DNA from: Moraxellaceae bacterium AER2_44_116
GTDB taxonomy: Bacteria > Pseudomonadota > Gammaproteobacteria > Pseudomonadales > Moraxellaceae
Length of the DNA stretch: 64,000 nucleotides
NCBI GenBank assembly: GCA_006546595.1
Contig: VIAD01000001.1
Coordinates: 62,001-126,000, forward strand
Direction of reading: 5' to 3'
The position numbers and the translations under genes were made by a program. Positions 35,383-43,939 of this stretch are shown here, piece after piece; the stretch's first letter is position 1; every line of letters begins with the position of its first letter. The notes under the pieces are model-generated. The model searched no databases. It saw only the letters and a program-made list of their open reading frames with translations, and was not told the DNA's origin.

Positions 35383-35890
35383 ATTAGTCACGTGCTTGGT
35401 GGGTGTAGGTATTTTGGCGGCGGTGAATGTGTCGATTTGGCAAAAGGAACAGCTGTTGGATCATGGCAAAATCGTATTGCTGCCTTTAGCGCCTGTTGAT
35501 CCTCGGTCGTTGATGCAAGGCGATTATATGCGTCTACGCTTTCAGGCTGAACAAGAAATGCAGCGTTTGTTGCCCAAGACAAAAGACCATGTGGTTGCTG
35601 ATGGTTACGCCATTGTCAGTCTTAATGAGCAGCAAGTGGGGCAGGTACAAGCGGTTGTTTCTGAGTTGCCGAGCATTATGGCGGCCAATCAGTGGCCATT
35701 ACAGTATCGAATTCGTGCAGGCGAGTTGCGTTTTGCTACCAATGCTTTTTTCTTTCAAGAAGGTCATGCCGATGATTATGCTAAAGCCCGTTATGGTGAA
35801 TTTAGAGTCAACGACAATGGCGAGATGTTATTGGCTAATCTTCGAGGTGAGCAATTAGAGGTTTTGGGCTTTCAGGCCACGATAAAATAA
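35375..35890 (+). CDS. GDYXXLXY domain protein
   Basis: 171 residues. An N-terminal span or signal anchor (about 5-20) is followed by an extracytoplasmic domain with MQGDYMRLRF, the GDYxxLxY signature of the family. The family is found next to DUF2157 and DUF4401 genes. AAGGAG precedes the ATG, which overlaps the DUF4401 stop by 8 nt (ATGCGTAA). Function unknown; likely one membrane complex. Confidence 0.85.
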   Translation: MRKLVTCLVGVGILAAVNVSIWQKEQLLDHGKIVLLPLAPVDPRSLMQGDYMRLRFQAEQEMQRLLPKTKDHVVADGYAIVSLNEQQVGQVQAVVSELPSIMAANQWPLQYRIRAGELRFATNAFFFQEGHADDYAKARYGEFRVNDNGEMLLANLRGEQLEVLGFQATIK

Positions 35891-35977
35891 AAAGCGTTTA
35901 CTTGCCACGTCTCACTCAGGGTATCATTCACACTCAAGCGGAATCTCCATTTTTTAGGGGCTTTCGCTGTCTTTTTT

Positions 35978-36039
35978 AGGACTGACACATTTCAGTGAAA
36001 TCAGGACTTACGCATCGCGCCGCGATAACTGCGTAAGTC
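35978..36039. repeat. Dispersed palindrome, family B, with a degenerate copy beside it
   Basis: GACTTACGCA (36005-36014) pairs with TGCGTAAGTC (36030-36039), perfect 10-nt arms with inner GCG/CGC pairing. Immediately before, 35978-36002 reads as a decayed half-copy (AGGACTGACACATTTC). It lies between the GDYXXLXY and dbpA genes. Confidence 0.78.
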
Positions 36040-36081
36040 ATAAAATGTTTAAGTCCAGTTTTTGGTTTTGATGAGTGCCTT

Positions 36082-37464
36082 ATGACTACTGTCGCGTTTT
36101 CCTCTTTAACGTTAGCCCCCGCCTTGTTACAAAGTCTAGAATCGTTAGGCTACACCGAGATGACTGCCATTCAGCAGCAAAGTTTACCCGCGATGTTGGC
36201 AGGCAAAGATATTTTGGCAAAAGCCAAAACAGGCAGTGGTAAAACAGCTGCGTTTGCGTTGGCCTTATTAAGTAAAATCGACCCCCTGATTTATAAACCA
36301 CAAGCCTTAGTGTTATGCCCAACGCGTGAATTAGCGGAACAAGTCAGCAAAGAAATTCGTGCCTTAGCGCGTTTTATTCCCAATATTAAATTGTTGACCT
36401 TATGCGGTGGCGTGCCGATTATTCATCAATTGACTTCATTAGAACAAGCACCACACATTGTGGTTGGCACACCGGGTCGAGTTCTAGACCATTTGACACG
36501 CGACACTCTATACGTTGATTTTTTGAGTGTATTGGTACTGGACGAAGCTGACCGTATGTTGGATATGGGCTTTGAAGAAGATATTCATAAAATCGTTAAA
36601 AAAACGCCGCCACAACGTCAAAGCTTATTGTTTTCGGCAACGTATCCCGATTCTATTCACGGCATTAGTCAGCGTATTTTGCAGTCGCCAGTCGTGGTCA
36701 GTGTGGAATCGGAGCACGATGAAAATCACATTAAACAGCATTTTATTGAAGTGTCGAATGCGGATAAACCGCAAGCGGTCATGAAGCTATTAGCGCATTA
36801 TCGTCCAGAATCAACAGTGATTTTTTGTAATACCAAAGCGGACTGCAACGAAGTGTATCAGCAACTCACGGCCAAAGGCTTTTATGTCTTGGCGTTGCAT
36901 GGCGATTTAGAGCAACGCGACCGTGAACAAGTGTTATTACGTTTTGCCAATAAAAGCTGCCCAATTCTAGTGGCAACGGATGTGGCTGCGCGCGGTCTAG
37001 ACATTAAAGAATTATCCGCTGTGATTAATTATGAGTTAGCGTTTGATCCTGAAATTCATGTTCATCGTATTGGTCGAACAGGTCGTGCAGGGAACAAAGG
37101 GTTAGCGTTTAGTTTATGTGCGCCAAGAGAAGCGCCGCGAGTGGTGGCGATTGAAGCCTATCAAAAAATATCGGTCAAATGGGATGATATCAGCGCGTTG
37201 CCTGTTCCTGTCGTCGCTTCGTTAAAGTCATTAATGGTGACGTTGTGCATTGAAGGTGGCCGTAAAGATAAAGTTCGTCCGACCGATGTGTTGGGTGCGT
37301 TAACGGGTGAAGGCGGTATTGCAGGCAGTGACGTGGGTAAAATTGATGTGTTTGATATCCGTACTTATGTCGCGATTCACGTCAATAGTTCGCATAAAGC
37401 GTTAAAGCGGTTACAAGCAGGGCAAATCAAAGGCCGTCGCTTCCGTGTCTCAAGATTGGGATAA
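36082..37464 (+). CDS. dbpA: ATP-dependent RNA helicase DbpA
   Basis: 460 residues. DEAD-box core: Q motif near GYTEMTAIQQQSLP, Walker A AKTGSGKT, LDEADRMLDMGF, SAT, and HRIGRTGRAG. The C-terminal about 75 residues form the DbpA-type RNA-binding domain (KVRPTDVLGALTGE ... RRFRVSRLG), which recognises hairpin 92 of 23S rRNA in late 50S assembly. Length equals that of the E. coli protein to within a few residues. Confidence 0.94.
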   Translation: MTTVAFSSLTLAPALLQSLESLGYTEMTAIQQQSLPAMLAGKDILAKAKTGSGKTAAFALALLSKIDPLIYKPQALVLCPTRELAEQVSKEIRALARFIPNIKLLTLCGGVPIIHQLTSLEQAPHIVVGTPGRVLDHLTRDTLYVDFLSVLVLDEADRMLDMGFEEDIHKIVKKTPPQRQSLLFSATYPDSIHGISQRILQSPVVVSVESEHDENHIKQHFIEVSNADKPQAVMKLLAHYRPESTVIFCNTKADCNEVYQQLTAKGFYVLALHGDLEQRDREQVLLRFANKSCPILVATDVAARGLDIKELSAVINYELAFDPEIHVHRIGRTGRAGNKGLAFSLCAPREAPRVVAIEAYQKISVKWDDISALPVPVVASLKSLMVTLCIEGGRKDKVRPTDVLGALTGEGGIAGSDVGKIDVFDIRTYVAIHVNSSHKALKRLQAGQIKGRRFRVSRLG

Positions 37465-37471
37465 GTGGTAG

Positions 37472-38707
37472 ATGTGCTCTCAACGTGTATTTTCCGTCGC
37501 CGTCATTGGTGGCGGCCCTGCGGGGTTAATGGCGGCTGAAGTATTAAGTCAACACGGTATTCGTGTCGATGTTTATGATGCCATGCCTTCTGTTGGCCGT
37601 AAGTTTTTATTGGCGGGTAAGGGTGGGATGAATATCACCCATTCGGAAGCGCAAGATAGCTTTTTGTCGCGTTATGGCTCACAGCGTTCTGTGTTAGCGG
37701 CTATGTTAAACGCCTTTGGCGCAACCGAATTACGACAATGGATTTATGGCTTAGGTTTTGACACGTTTGTCGGGTCTTCGGGGCGTGTTTTTCCCACCGA
37801 TATGAAAGCCGCTCCGTTATTACGGGCATGGTTACATCGTTTACGTGATGCAGGCGTGAAAATACATGTGCGCCATCGCTGGACAGGCTGGAATGCTGAC
37901 GGCGAGTTAACCTTTGTAACACCTGAAACTGAGCGAGCCATTCGTGCTGATGCGGTTGTTTTAGCCTTAGGTGGCGGTAGTTGGCCACGTTTAGGTTCTA
38001 ATGGCGCATGGGTGTCTATTCTGGAGCAACAGGGCATTCGTATTGCGCCACTGCAAGCGGCAAACTGTGGTTTTGATTCGCTATGGAGTGAGCATTTTAG
38101 TAGTCGCTTTGCGGGGCAACCGTTAAAGTCGGCTGTTGTCAGCTTTACCGATGCCGAAGGCCATGTTCATCGCCAACAAGGGGATTTTGTTGTCACGCAA
38201 ACGGGAGTCGAAGGCAGTTTGATTTATGCCTTGTCGCGTTATTTGCGTGATACGATTAATGCTCAAGGCTGTGTCACCTTTGATTTAGATTTATTGCCAC
38301 ATAAAACACCACAGCAAATTCTACACGCATTGACTAAGCCTAGAGGCTCAGCTTCATTGTCGAGTCACTTACGCAAACAGTTAAACATAGACGGTGTTAA
38401 AGCCGGGCTATTACGAGAGTGCTTGCCTGTTGATGTCTTTAATCAAACCGAACGTTTGGCGACGGCGATCAAAGCCGTACCCATTCGCTTAACAACACCG
38501 CGTCCCATTGCTGAAGCCATTAGTAGCGCAGGGGGAGTGACCTTTGAAGCGGTCAATCAACAATTGATGATTAAAAACTTAGCCAATGTCTTTTGCGCAG
38601 GTGAAATGTTGGATTGGGAAGCACCAACAGGTGGTTATTTATTGACGGCCTGTTTTGCCAGTGGTCGTCAGGCGGCATTAGGGGTGATTCAACGGTTAAC
38701 AGAGTAA
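37472..38707 (+). CDS. TIGR03862 / HI0933-like flavoprotein
   Basis: 411 residues. The FAD motif GGGPAGLMAAE is near the N-terminus, then GRKFLLAGKGGMNITHSE, GSSGRVFPTDMKAAPLL and the C-terminal GEMLDWEAPTGGYLLTACFA. These mark the HI0933/BaiN-like oxidoreductases of the TIGR03862 branch. The reaction is not established. It starts 7 bp after dbpA, so co-transcription is likely. Confidence 0.85.
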   Translation: MCSQRVFSVAVIGGGPAGLMAAEVLSQHGIRVDVYDAMPSVGRKFLLAGKGGMNITHSEAQDSFLSRYGSQRSVLAAMLNAFGATELRQWIYGLGFDTFVGSSGRVFPTDMKAAPLLRAWLHRLRDAGVKIHVRHRWTGWNADGELTFVTPETERAIRADAVVLALGGGSWPRLGSNGAWVSILEQQGIRIAPLQAANCGFDSLWSEHFSSRFAGQPLKSAVVSFTDAEGHVHRQQGDFVVTQTGVEGSLIYALSRYLRDTINAQGCVTFDLDLLPHKTPQQILHALTKPRGSASLSSHLRKQLNIDGVKAGLLRECLPVDVFNQTERLATAIKAVPIRLTTPRPIAEAISSAGGVTFEAVNQQLMIKNLANVFCAGEMLDWEAPTGGYLLTACFASGRQAALGVIQRLTE

Positions 38708-38790
38708 TAACATGTTTGTTGCGGTTGTCATATTGCGCGTTTCTAATGTCTCTTTACACTGAGGTTTAGCGTAAAAAGAGTGACACGGCT

Positions 38791-39036
38791 ATGTTGGCAG
38801 AAGAGACATCGCGCATTATTGAAATGGCGTGGGAAGATCGTACCCCTTTTGACGCGATCAAGCGGCTATATGGTTTAAATGAATCAGCCGTGATTATCTT
38901 AATGCGCCAACACTTGAAACCAAATACGTTTAAATTGTGGCGACAACGAGTGACAGGACGCAAAACCAAGCATTTAGCGTTGCGTGGTTTTGACTTTGGT
39001 CGTGCATATTGTCCATCACAGTATAAACAGCGGTGA
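38791..39036 (+). CDS. TIGR03643 family small protein
   Basis: 81 residues: IIEMAWEDRTPFDAIKRLYG, VIILMRQHLKPNTFKLWRQR and TGRKTKHLALRG match TIGR03643 (DUF2805). The family is nearly always near photolyase and the lipid genes seen downstream here, which makes it part of the light/singlet-oxygen cluster. Function unknown. Followed after 13 bp by the lipocalin gene. Confidence 0.85.
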   Translation: MLAEETSRIIEMAWEDRTPFDAIKRLYGLNESAVIILMRQHLKPNTFKLWRQRVTGRKTKHLALRGFDFGRAYCPSQYKQR

Positions 39037-39049
39037 AGGGAGCAGGCAA

Positions 39050-39571
39050 ATGTCGAAATATCTTCTCTTGTTTTTGTGCTGTTTCATCGTGCCGAGTTGG
39101 GCGAATACGGCACCACAAACAGTCGCCAATGTCGATTTAGCCCGTTATATGGGTAAATGGTATGAAATAGCGCGCATTCCTAATCCTTTTCAAAAGCCAT
39201 GTGTTCAGGATGTATCCGCAACTTATCGTTTATTAGCCAATAATCAAGTGCAGGGAATAAACTCTTGTCGCAAAGCCAATGGTGATGTTTTTAATTTAGA
39301 AGTCAATGGCGAAGTTCAAGATAAAACGAATGCGAAGTTACTCTTTAAAATCACCTCAAGCTGGTTAAGCTGGATTCCGATGTTAAAAGCGGATTATTGG
39401 ATTGTTGATTTGGCAGCGGATTATAATCATGCGGCAGTCGCGACACCAGACAGCCAATATTTATGGATATTGGCACGACAACCGCAGTTAGATGCACTAA
39501 CGTATCAACAGGTAGTACAGCGTGTGGCAAAACAAGGTTTTGACGTAGCTAAGTTGGTTAAGAATAAATAG
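39050..39571 (+). CDS. blc: Bacterial lipocalin (Blc-like)
   Basis: 173 residues from the ATG at 39050 with GGGAG upstream. A signal peptide ends near SWA/N (residue 18); no clear lipobox, so probably periplasmic rather than a lipoprotein as in E. coli. The lipocalin signature GKWYEIARIPNPFQ and the later DYWIVDLAADY and YLWILARQP match Blc. Blc-type lipocalins bind lysophospholipids or fatty acids. The setting beside photolyase and lipid-modifying genes fits a membrane-repair role. Convergent with phrB. Confidence 0.85.
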   Translation: MSKYLLLFLCCFIVPSWANTAPQTVANVDLARYMGKWYEIARIPNPFQKPCVQDVSATYRLLANNQVQGINSCRKANGDVFNLEVNGEVQDKTNAKLLFKITSSWLSWIPMLKADYWIVDLAADYNHAAVATPDSQYLWILARQPQLDALTYQQVVQRVAKQGFDVAKLVKNK

Positions 39572-39576
39572 TAAAA

Positions 39577-41034
39577 TTATTCATTAACTGCCCGACCAAT
39601 CGGCAACTCTTTTAACTGTTGAAACTGACTAATGGTATAAGCACAAGCGGCTTTATGGTCAATCATCGGTAGAGGATAATCTAACCATAAAAGCTGTTGT
39701 TTATCATGTGGTTGATGAATGGTTTTGTTGTCTAAATGCGCTAACTCAGGCACATAGCGACGAATAAAATCACCGTTAGGATCAAATTTTTGGCTTTGTA
39801 ATAACGGGTTGAAAATACGAAAGTAGGGCGCAGAATCATTGCCTGTTGACGCACTCCACTGCCAGCCGCCATTGTTGGCTGATAAGTCACCATCCAGTAA
39901 CTTCTCCATAAAATATTGTTCGCCCCAACGCCAATCAATAAACAAATCTTTGGTTAAAAACATCGACACTACCATCCGTAGTCGATTGTGCATCCAGCCA
40001 ATCGTGTTTAATTGGCGCATTGCCGCATCAACGAGAGGAAAGCCTGTTTTGCCTTCGCACCAGCGTTGAAATGCTGCTTCGTCATGCTTCCATACTAAAT
40101 CTTTGGTATCGGTACGAAACGGTTGGTGTTTACAAACACGCGGAAAGCCGACCATGATGTGTTTATAAAATTCGCGCCAACCTAATTCACTAATCCATTG
40201 ATCGATGCCAGCACTTGAGCCGTAAGCCTGTTGTTTATTTATAGCGGCTTGATAGCATTGACGCGGTGAAATCGCACCAATGGCTAAATAAGGCGATAAA
40301 CGGCTAGTGCTGTCATCTAAATTGGGAAAGTCACGTTTGTCTTTATAGTTGCGAATGTGTTCATCACAAAAACGAGCTAATTTATCTAGTGCAGCTTCTT
40401 CACCTGCTGGCCATAGCGAGTGCGCTATTTCTTCGGTGATATGAGATTCAAACCCTGTAACGTGTTTTGGAATATCCGACGGCGTTAACCACAAGCTCGG
40501 ACGTTTATCGGGTGCGGCCTGTATGTTTACACCTTGTTGATAAATACATTGCAACCATGTTTTTTTGAACGGCGTAAATACCGAGTAAAAACGACCTTCA
40601 CCTGTTAACACTTTATAGGGGGCGACAAGGCATTGGTCATCAAAGTCAAAGGTATCAATTTGCTGTTGTGCTAATAGTTGATGCACTGATTCGTCTCTAG
40701 CCAATTCATTGATTTCATATTGCTTATTAAAATAAACAGCAGAAAACAGATGTTGTTGACACAAGTCTAGCAGTGCTTGTGCTTGGCTTTTAAAGTTTGG
40801 AGTTTCGACTATTAATAAAGGAATATTGAGCGCGGCAAGTTGCTTGCTGAGTTGTTGCAGCGTGCGTAATTCAAAATCTACCCGACAACCCGCGACGTGA
40901 TGCTTTTGCCATTGCTCAGGGGTAATAAAATAGACTGCTGCAATGTCTGCTTCTAGATCGGCGCAGGCCACAGAAAGGGCAGTATTATCAATACTGCGTA
41001 AGTCGGCACGGAGCCAAACTAGATGTTTTTTCAT
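39577..41034 (-). CDS. phrB: Deoxyribodipyrimidine photolyase
   Basis: 485 residues. N-terminal antenna-binding domain (about 1-130), then the FAD domain with WREFYKHIMVGFP, NRLRMVVSMFLTKDLFIDWRWGEQYF region and WQWSASTGNDSAPYFRIFNP, features of class I CPD photolyases. It splits pyrimidine dimers using blue light. It follows the MerR/B12 regulator gene on the same strand by about 95 bp, in line with light control. Short Shine-Dalgarno, not obvious. Confidence 0.94.
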   Translation of the reverse strand: MKKHLVWLRADLRSIDNTALSVACADLEADIAAVYFITPEQWQKHHVAGCRVDFELRTLQQLSKQLAALNIPLLIVETPNFKSQAQALLDLCQQHLFSAVYFNKQYEINELARDESVHQLLAQQQIDTFDFDDQCLVAPYKVLTGEGRFYSVFTPFKKTWLQCIYQQGVNIQAAPDKRPSLWLTPSDIPKHVTGFESHITEEIAHSLWPAGEEAALDKLARFCDEHIRNYKDKRDFPNLDDSTSRLSPYLAIGAISPRQCYQAAINKQQAYGSSAGIDQWISELGWREFYKHIMVGFPRVCKHQPFRTDTKDLVWKHDEAAFQRWCEGKTGFPLVDAAMRQLNTIGWMHNRLRMVVSMFLTKDLFIDWRWGEQYFMEKLLDGDLSANNGGWQWSASTGNDSAPYFRIFNPLLQSQKFDPNGDFIRRYVPELAHLDNKTIHQPHDKQQLLWLDYPLPMIDHKAACAYTISQFQQLKELPIGRAVNE

Positions 41035-41056
41035 TTTTGGAGTCTTTTAAGGCAAA

Positions 41057-41080
41057 CCCTTTCTTGGAGCAAAGAAAGGG
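41057..41080 (-). terminator. Hairpin in the litR-phrB gap
   Basis: CCCTTTCTT (41057-41065) pairs with AAGAAAGGG (41072-41080), a 9-bp stem. Weak outer arms (GGCAAACC near 41051, GGTTGCC 41124-41130) bracket the whole gap. There is no T-tract, so it could be an attenuator, an mRNA-stability element or a small repeat rather than a full terminator. Confidence 0.4.
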
Positions 41081-41129
41081 CTCACGATTGCATGAGTGAA
41101 CGAGCAGCAGCAATGTAAAGAGCGGTTGC

Positions 41130-42086
41130 CTAAGCAGCCTTTACTCCTTTAACACGTCGCCATTGGGTGACGGATTGATGTAGCCCCTGTAAATTACTCA
41201 TAATTTGGACTTCTTCAATTTGCCGACGACTGTTACGCAAGCCACCACCACCTGCCCAAATTTGAATGTTGAGTGGTAGTCTAAAGCGCAATTCTTCTAA
41301 GAATTCAATTGCTCGATTTGCAGGAAAAGCCGCACTAAACGATAAAACCACGATGTCCATTTTGTGTTTTTGTGCTGCTTGGACAATGTCACGAATGGGC
41401 ATTTGTGCGCCAAAAGACACGGCATCGACTTGATCTAATCGTAATAATGCTTCAACCATTAATAAGCCCAGTGAGTGTATTTCTTCTGGAGCAGTTGCCA
41501 GCATAATACGCGGCGAAGCACTTGCAGGTTGTAAATTACCAATATTTTGGCGAACTAACGTTTGCAGTTCTTCGGTATATAAATGCTCTTCATAAATCTC
41601 AATTTTGCCTGACATCCAAGCGTCACCCACAATGGTATTGGCATATTGAACTAAGTCTAAAATAAAGGACTGTAAGCCCATACGAATCATGTGATGATTG
41701 AGGTATTGGCGAACACGATACGGGTCATGGCTTTTTAAGATATCAAGCAATTCGGTTTCCAAATGCTCAGGTAAAGTTGAACTTGGATTGCCATGACTAG
41801 AAGAAACTAACTCTTCTAATGCAGGGAGGTCGAGGCTAATAATTTTACCTGGCCGAAAACCTGCATCTAATAGACGACGAATAATGCGTAGTTTATTGAT
41901 TTGATCTGCAGGATAGACACGGTCACCTTGGCTATCCCGTTCAGGATTAGGAAAGTGATAACGACGTTCCCACATCCGCAATAATTCTTTGGAGATTCCT
42001 GTCTCGCGTTCTACCGCATTAATCGGTAGTAATGTTAGTCCTTTGCTGTCTGAGGCGGGCAATATAGAAGCGATAACAGTACTCAT
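41130..42086 (-). CDS. litR: MerR family regulator with cobalamin-binding domain (LitR/CarH-like photoreceptor)
   Basis: 318 residues from the ATG at 42086, with GGAG six bases upstream (a TTG four codons earlier is rejected). The MerR helix-turn-helix is at about 19-90 (AVERETGISKELLRMWERRY). The middle four-helix region carries W157-x9-E167-H168, the CarH light-sensing motif. The cobalamin domain carries E201-x-x-H204-x-x-G207, where His is the lower axial ligand, then VVLSFSA and WAGGGG. In CarH/LitR, bound adenosylcobalamin holds a DNA-binding tetramer in the dark, and light breaks the Co-C bond to release repression. The photolyase gene follows, supporting the same role. Confidence 0.88.
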   Translation of the reverse strand: MSTVIASILPASDSKGLTLLPINAVERETGISKELLRMWERRYHFPNPERDSQGDRVYPADQINKLRIIRRLLDAGFRPGKIISLDLPALEELVSSSHGNPSSTLPEHLETELLDILKSHDPYRVRQYLNHHMIRMGLQSFILDLVQYANTIVGDAWMSGKIEIYEEHLYTEELQTLVRQNIGNLQPASASPRIMLATAPEEIHSLGLLMVEALLRLDQVDAVSFGAQMPIRDIVQAAQKHKMDIVVLSFSAAFPANRAIEFLEELRFRLPLNIQIWAGGGGLRNSRRQIEEVQIMSNLQGLHQSVTQWRRVKGVKAA

Positions 42087-42151
42087 AACTATCTCCAAAC
42101 GCTGTGACTATTGAGTCACTCAAAATTTTAAGTGTCTAGGCAAAAGTTTCA

Positions 42152-42210
42152 CCGTTAATGGTGCGCTTGTCGAACCATCAGCAACACTTCGACAAGCTCA
42201 GTGCAAACGG
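42152..42210. repeat. Imperfect palindrome, TTCGACAAGCTCAGTG type
   Basis: TTCGACAAGCTCAGTGCAAACGG region (42188-42210) is partly complementary to 42152-42174 (CCGTT ... GCGCTTGTCGAA). The left arm has decayed. Lies between litR and the NTF2-like gene. The core resembles family A in style (TTCGAC...GCTCAG) but the sequence differs. Confidence 0.6.
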
Positions 42211-42225
42211 TACTTTGTTCACCTC

Positions 42226-42639
42226 TTACGCATGATTTAACTTTTTCAGTTGTTTCATCACAAAGCCAATGACAGGTAGCTTCTCGTAAAGCTCTTCAGC
42301 CGCATCCCAATAGTCTCGATGAAAAGTCACTAAACCTTGTTCATCAAATTTGACGTGCGAGCTGCCATTAATCTGAACATTTCGCTGTCGCAATACAAAA
42401 TGAAACTGCCAAACAATAAATGTGCTATGACCTTCACTCAGCGTTTCGCTAATGACAAAGCACGGTTTTTCCAGCTTTTCAAACATATCGGCAAACAGTT
42501 TTTCCAGTGATTTACGCTCATAAAACTCATTAAACGGGTCTTTGAAATAACATTGCGGATGATAAAGCTCTGTTATTTGCCCTAAGGTCTGAGGGCTTAA
42601 TTGTTCAAACCATGATAATAAACGAGGTAAATGGTTCAT
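42226..42639 (-). CDS. NTF2-like / SnoaL-like protein
   Basis: 137 residues of the nuclear-transport-factor-2-like fold (LYHPQCYFKDPFNEFYERKSLEKLFADMF region, then TFIVWQFHFVLR and INGSSHVKFDEQGLVTFHRDYWD). Proteins of this kind are standard members of photolyase/CFA-synthase gene clusters; catalytic role unknown. The start overlaps the SDR stop by 4 nt (ATGA), the last gene of the tightly linked block. Confidence 0.82.
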   Translation of the reverse strand: MNHLPRLLSWFEQLSPQTLGQITELYHPQCYFKDPFNEFYERKSLEKLFADMFEKLEKPCFVISETLSEGHSTFIVWQFHFVLRQRNVQINGSSHVKFDEQGLVTFHRDYWDAAEELYEKLPVIGFVMKQLKKLNHA

Positions 42640-43412
42640 GATTTTTCCTCAATTTGCGCTAATAAAGTCATTTTTAAGCGATAGGGCAGACGTTTAATCA
42701 GCTTCATCCACGTCGTAAAACGTTTAGGAAAATCAATTTCAAAATCACCTGCACTTAATCCTGCAACTATCGCTTCTGCCGCTTGTTGTGGCGAAATAAT
42801 GGCGGGCATTTTGAAGTCATTTTGTGCTGTTAACGGTGTTTCGACAAAACCCGGATTAATAACACTGACGCTTAAGCCTTTAGGATGTAAGTCTAAATAT
42901 AAGCTTTCACATAAGTTAATAAGCGCGGCTTTAGTTGGGCCATAACTTAAGGATTTAGGTAAACCCATATAACCAGCAACACTGGCGGTCATGGCTAAAC
43001 CACCTTTGCCGTGGGCGAGCATATCGGGTAACACGGTTTCTATGCCGATTAATGCGCCACCGTAATTGGTGGCCATCATTTGTGACATTCGACTCGCCGA
43101 TAACTCCCATGCATGCATTGGTTGATAATCAGCGGCGCACACAATCAGCCAATCCAGTGATTGCCATTGGTTTTTTAGCGTTTGATAACTGTTCTGCCAT
43201 TGTTCGGCGTGATTCACGTCTAATGGCAACGCTAAACAGTGCGGATATTGTTGGCAAAACTCTGTTAGTGGCTGTTGTTTACGCGCACTCACCGCGACTA
43301 ACGCGCCTAAATCTCCCATTTTTTGTGCCAAAGCTAAGCCAATGCCTGAGCTTGCGCCAATAATCCAAACCCGTTGTCCGCGCCAATCTTTAACTTGAGG
43401 ATTCATGCTCAT
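42636..43412 (-). CDS. Short-chain dehydrogenase/reductase
   Basis: 258 residues of classical SDR type. The cofactor motif GASSGIG is at 19-25; the catalytic set is the Ser of MTASVAGYMG and Y-x3-K in SYGPTKAALINL. Substrate not predictable; in similar clusters this SDR is thought to act on modified lipids. It overlaps DUF3833 and the NTF2-like gene by 4 nt each. Confidence 0.87.
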   Translation of the reverse strand: MSMNPQVKDWRGQRVWIIGASSGIGLALAQKMGDLGALVAVSARKQQPLTEFCQQYPHCLALPLDVNHAEQWQNSYQTLKNQWQSLDWLIVCAADYQPMHAWELSASRMSQMMATNYGGALIGIETVLPDMLAHGKGGLAMTASVAGYMGLPKSLSYGPTKAALINLCESLYLDLHPKGLSVSVINPGFVETPLTAQNDFKMPAIISPQQAAEAIVAGLSAGDFEIDFPKRFTTWMKLIKRLPYRLKMTLLAQIEEKS

Positions 43413-43936
43413 GGTGATTTCTTCTTAAAAAACAAGGTGACTTCACCGAGTTTAAAACCAAATTTAGACATAGAGGCTCGATTAACCATTGTTTGGCTAT
43501 CGTGTAAATACATCCAATCATCAAACTGCACATGATAGGTTTTGCCATTGACGGGCAGAGCCATGGTGTAATGCCAGTTCAAAACCGAACCAGCAGTTTG
43601 ACCCTGAGCAACACCGACGACATCATCGGCACGACCTTCGTATTGCCCATTACCTTTGTCGGTTAAATGCCAAATGCGTTGCTGTTTTGTGCCATCGTCA
43701 TAGAGAAAATTTTCGACCAATTTGCCGGTCTTGCCTTGCCATGTGCCTGTCATATCAACATGAAAACGTTTTATCAACGTGCCAGAGCGGTCTTGAAATT
43801 GTCCCCATGCTTCTAAATCACCGCTTAAAAATTGCTTTAGGTCTAAAGCAGGAGTGAGCTGTTGATATTGCTCTATAGGGCTAGAGGAACAAGCACTTAG
43901 CGTGGTGAGTAGCAATAAAGCACAGAGTTTTTTCAT
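43409..43936 (-). CDS. DUF3833 lipoprotein
   Basis: 175 residues. Lipobox LSAC (C16) after a short signal peptide; the mature part contains LSGDLEAWGQFQDRSG, VDMTGTW and FDDWMYLHDSQTMVNRASMSKFGF, which match DUF3833. Likely anchored in the envelope. Typical partner of CFA synthase, DUF1365 and SDR genes. Three bases separate it from the CFA-synthase gene. Confidence 0.85.
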   Translation of the reverse strand: MKKLCALLLLTTLSACSSSPIEQYQQLTPALDLKQFLSGDLEAWGQFQDRSGTLIKRFHVDMTGTWQGKTGKLVENFLYDDGTKQQRIWHLTDKGNGQYEGRADDVVGVAQGQTAGSVLNWHYTMALPVNGKTYHVQFDDWMYLHDSQTMVNRASMSKFGFKLGEVTLFFKKKSP

Positions 43937-43939
43937 GGC

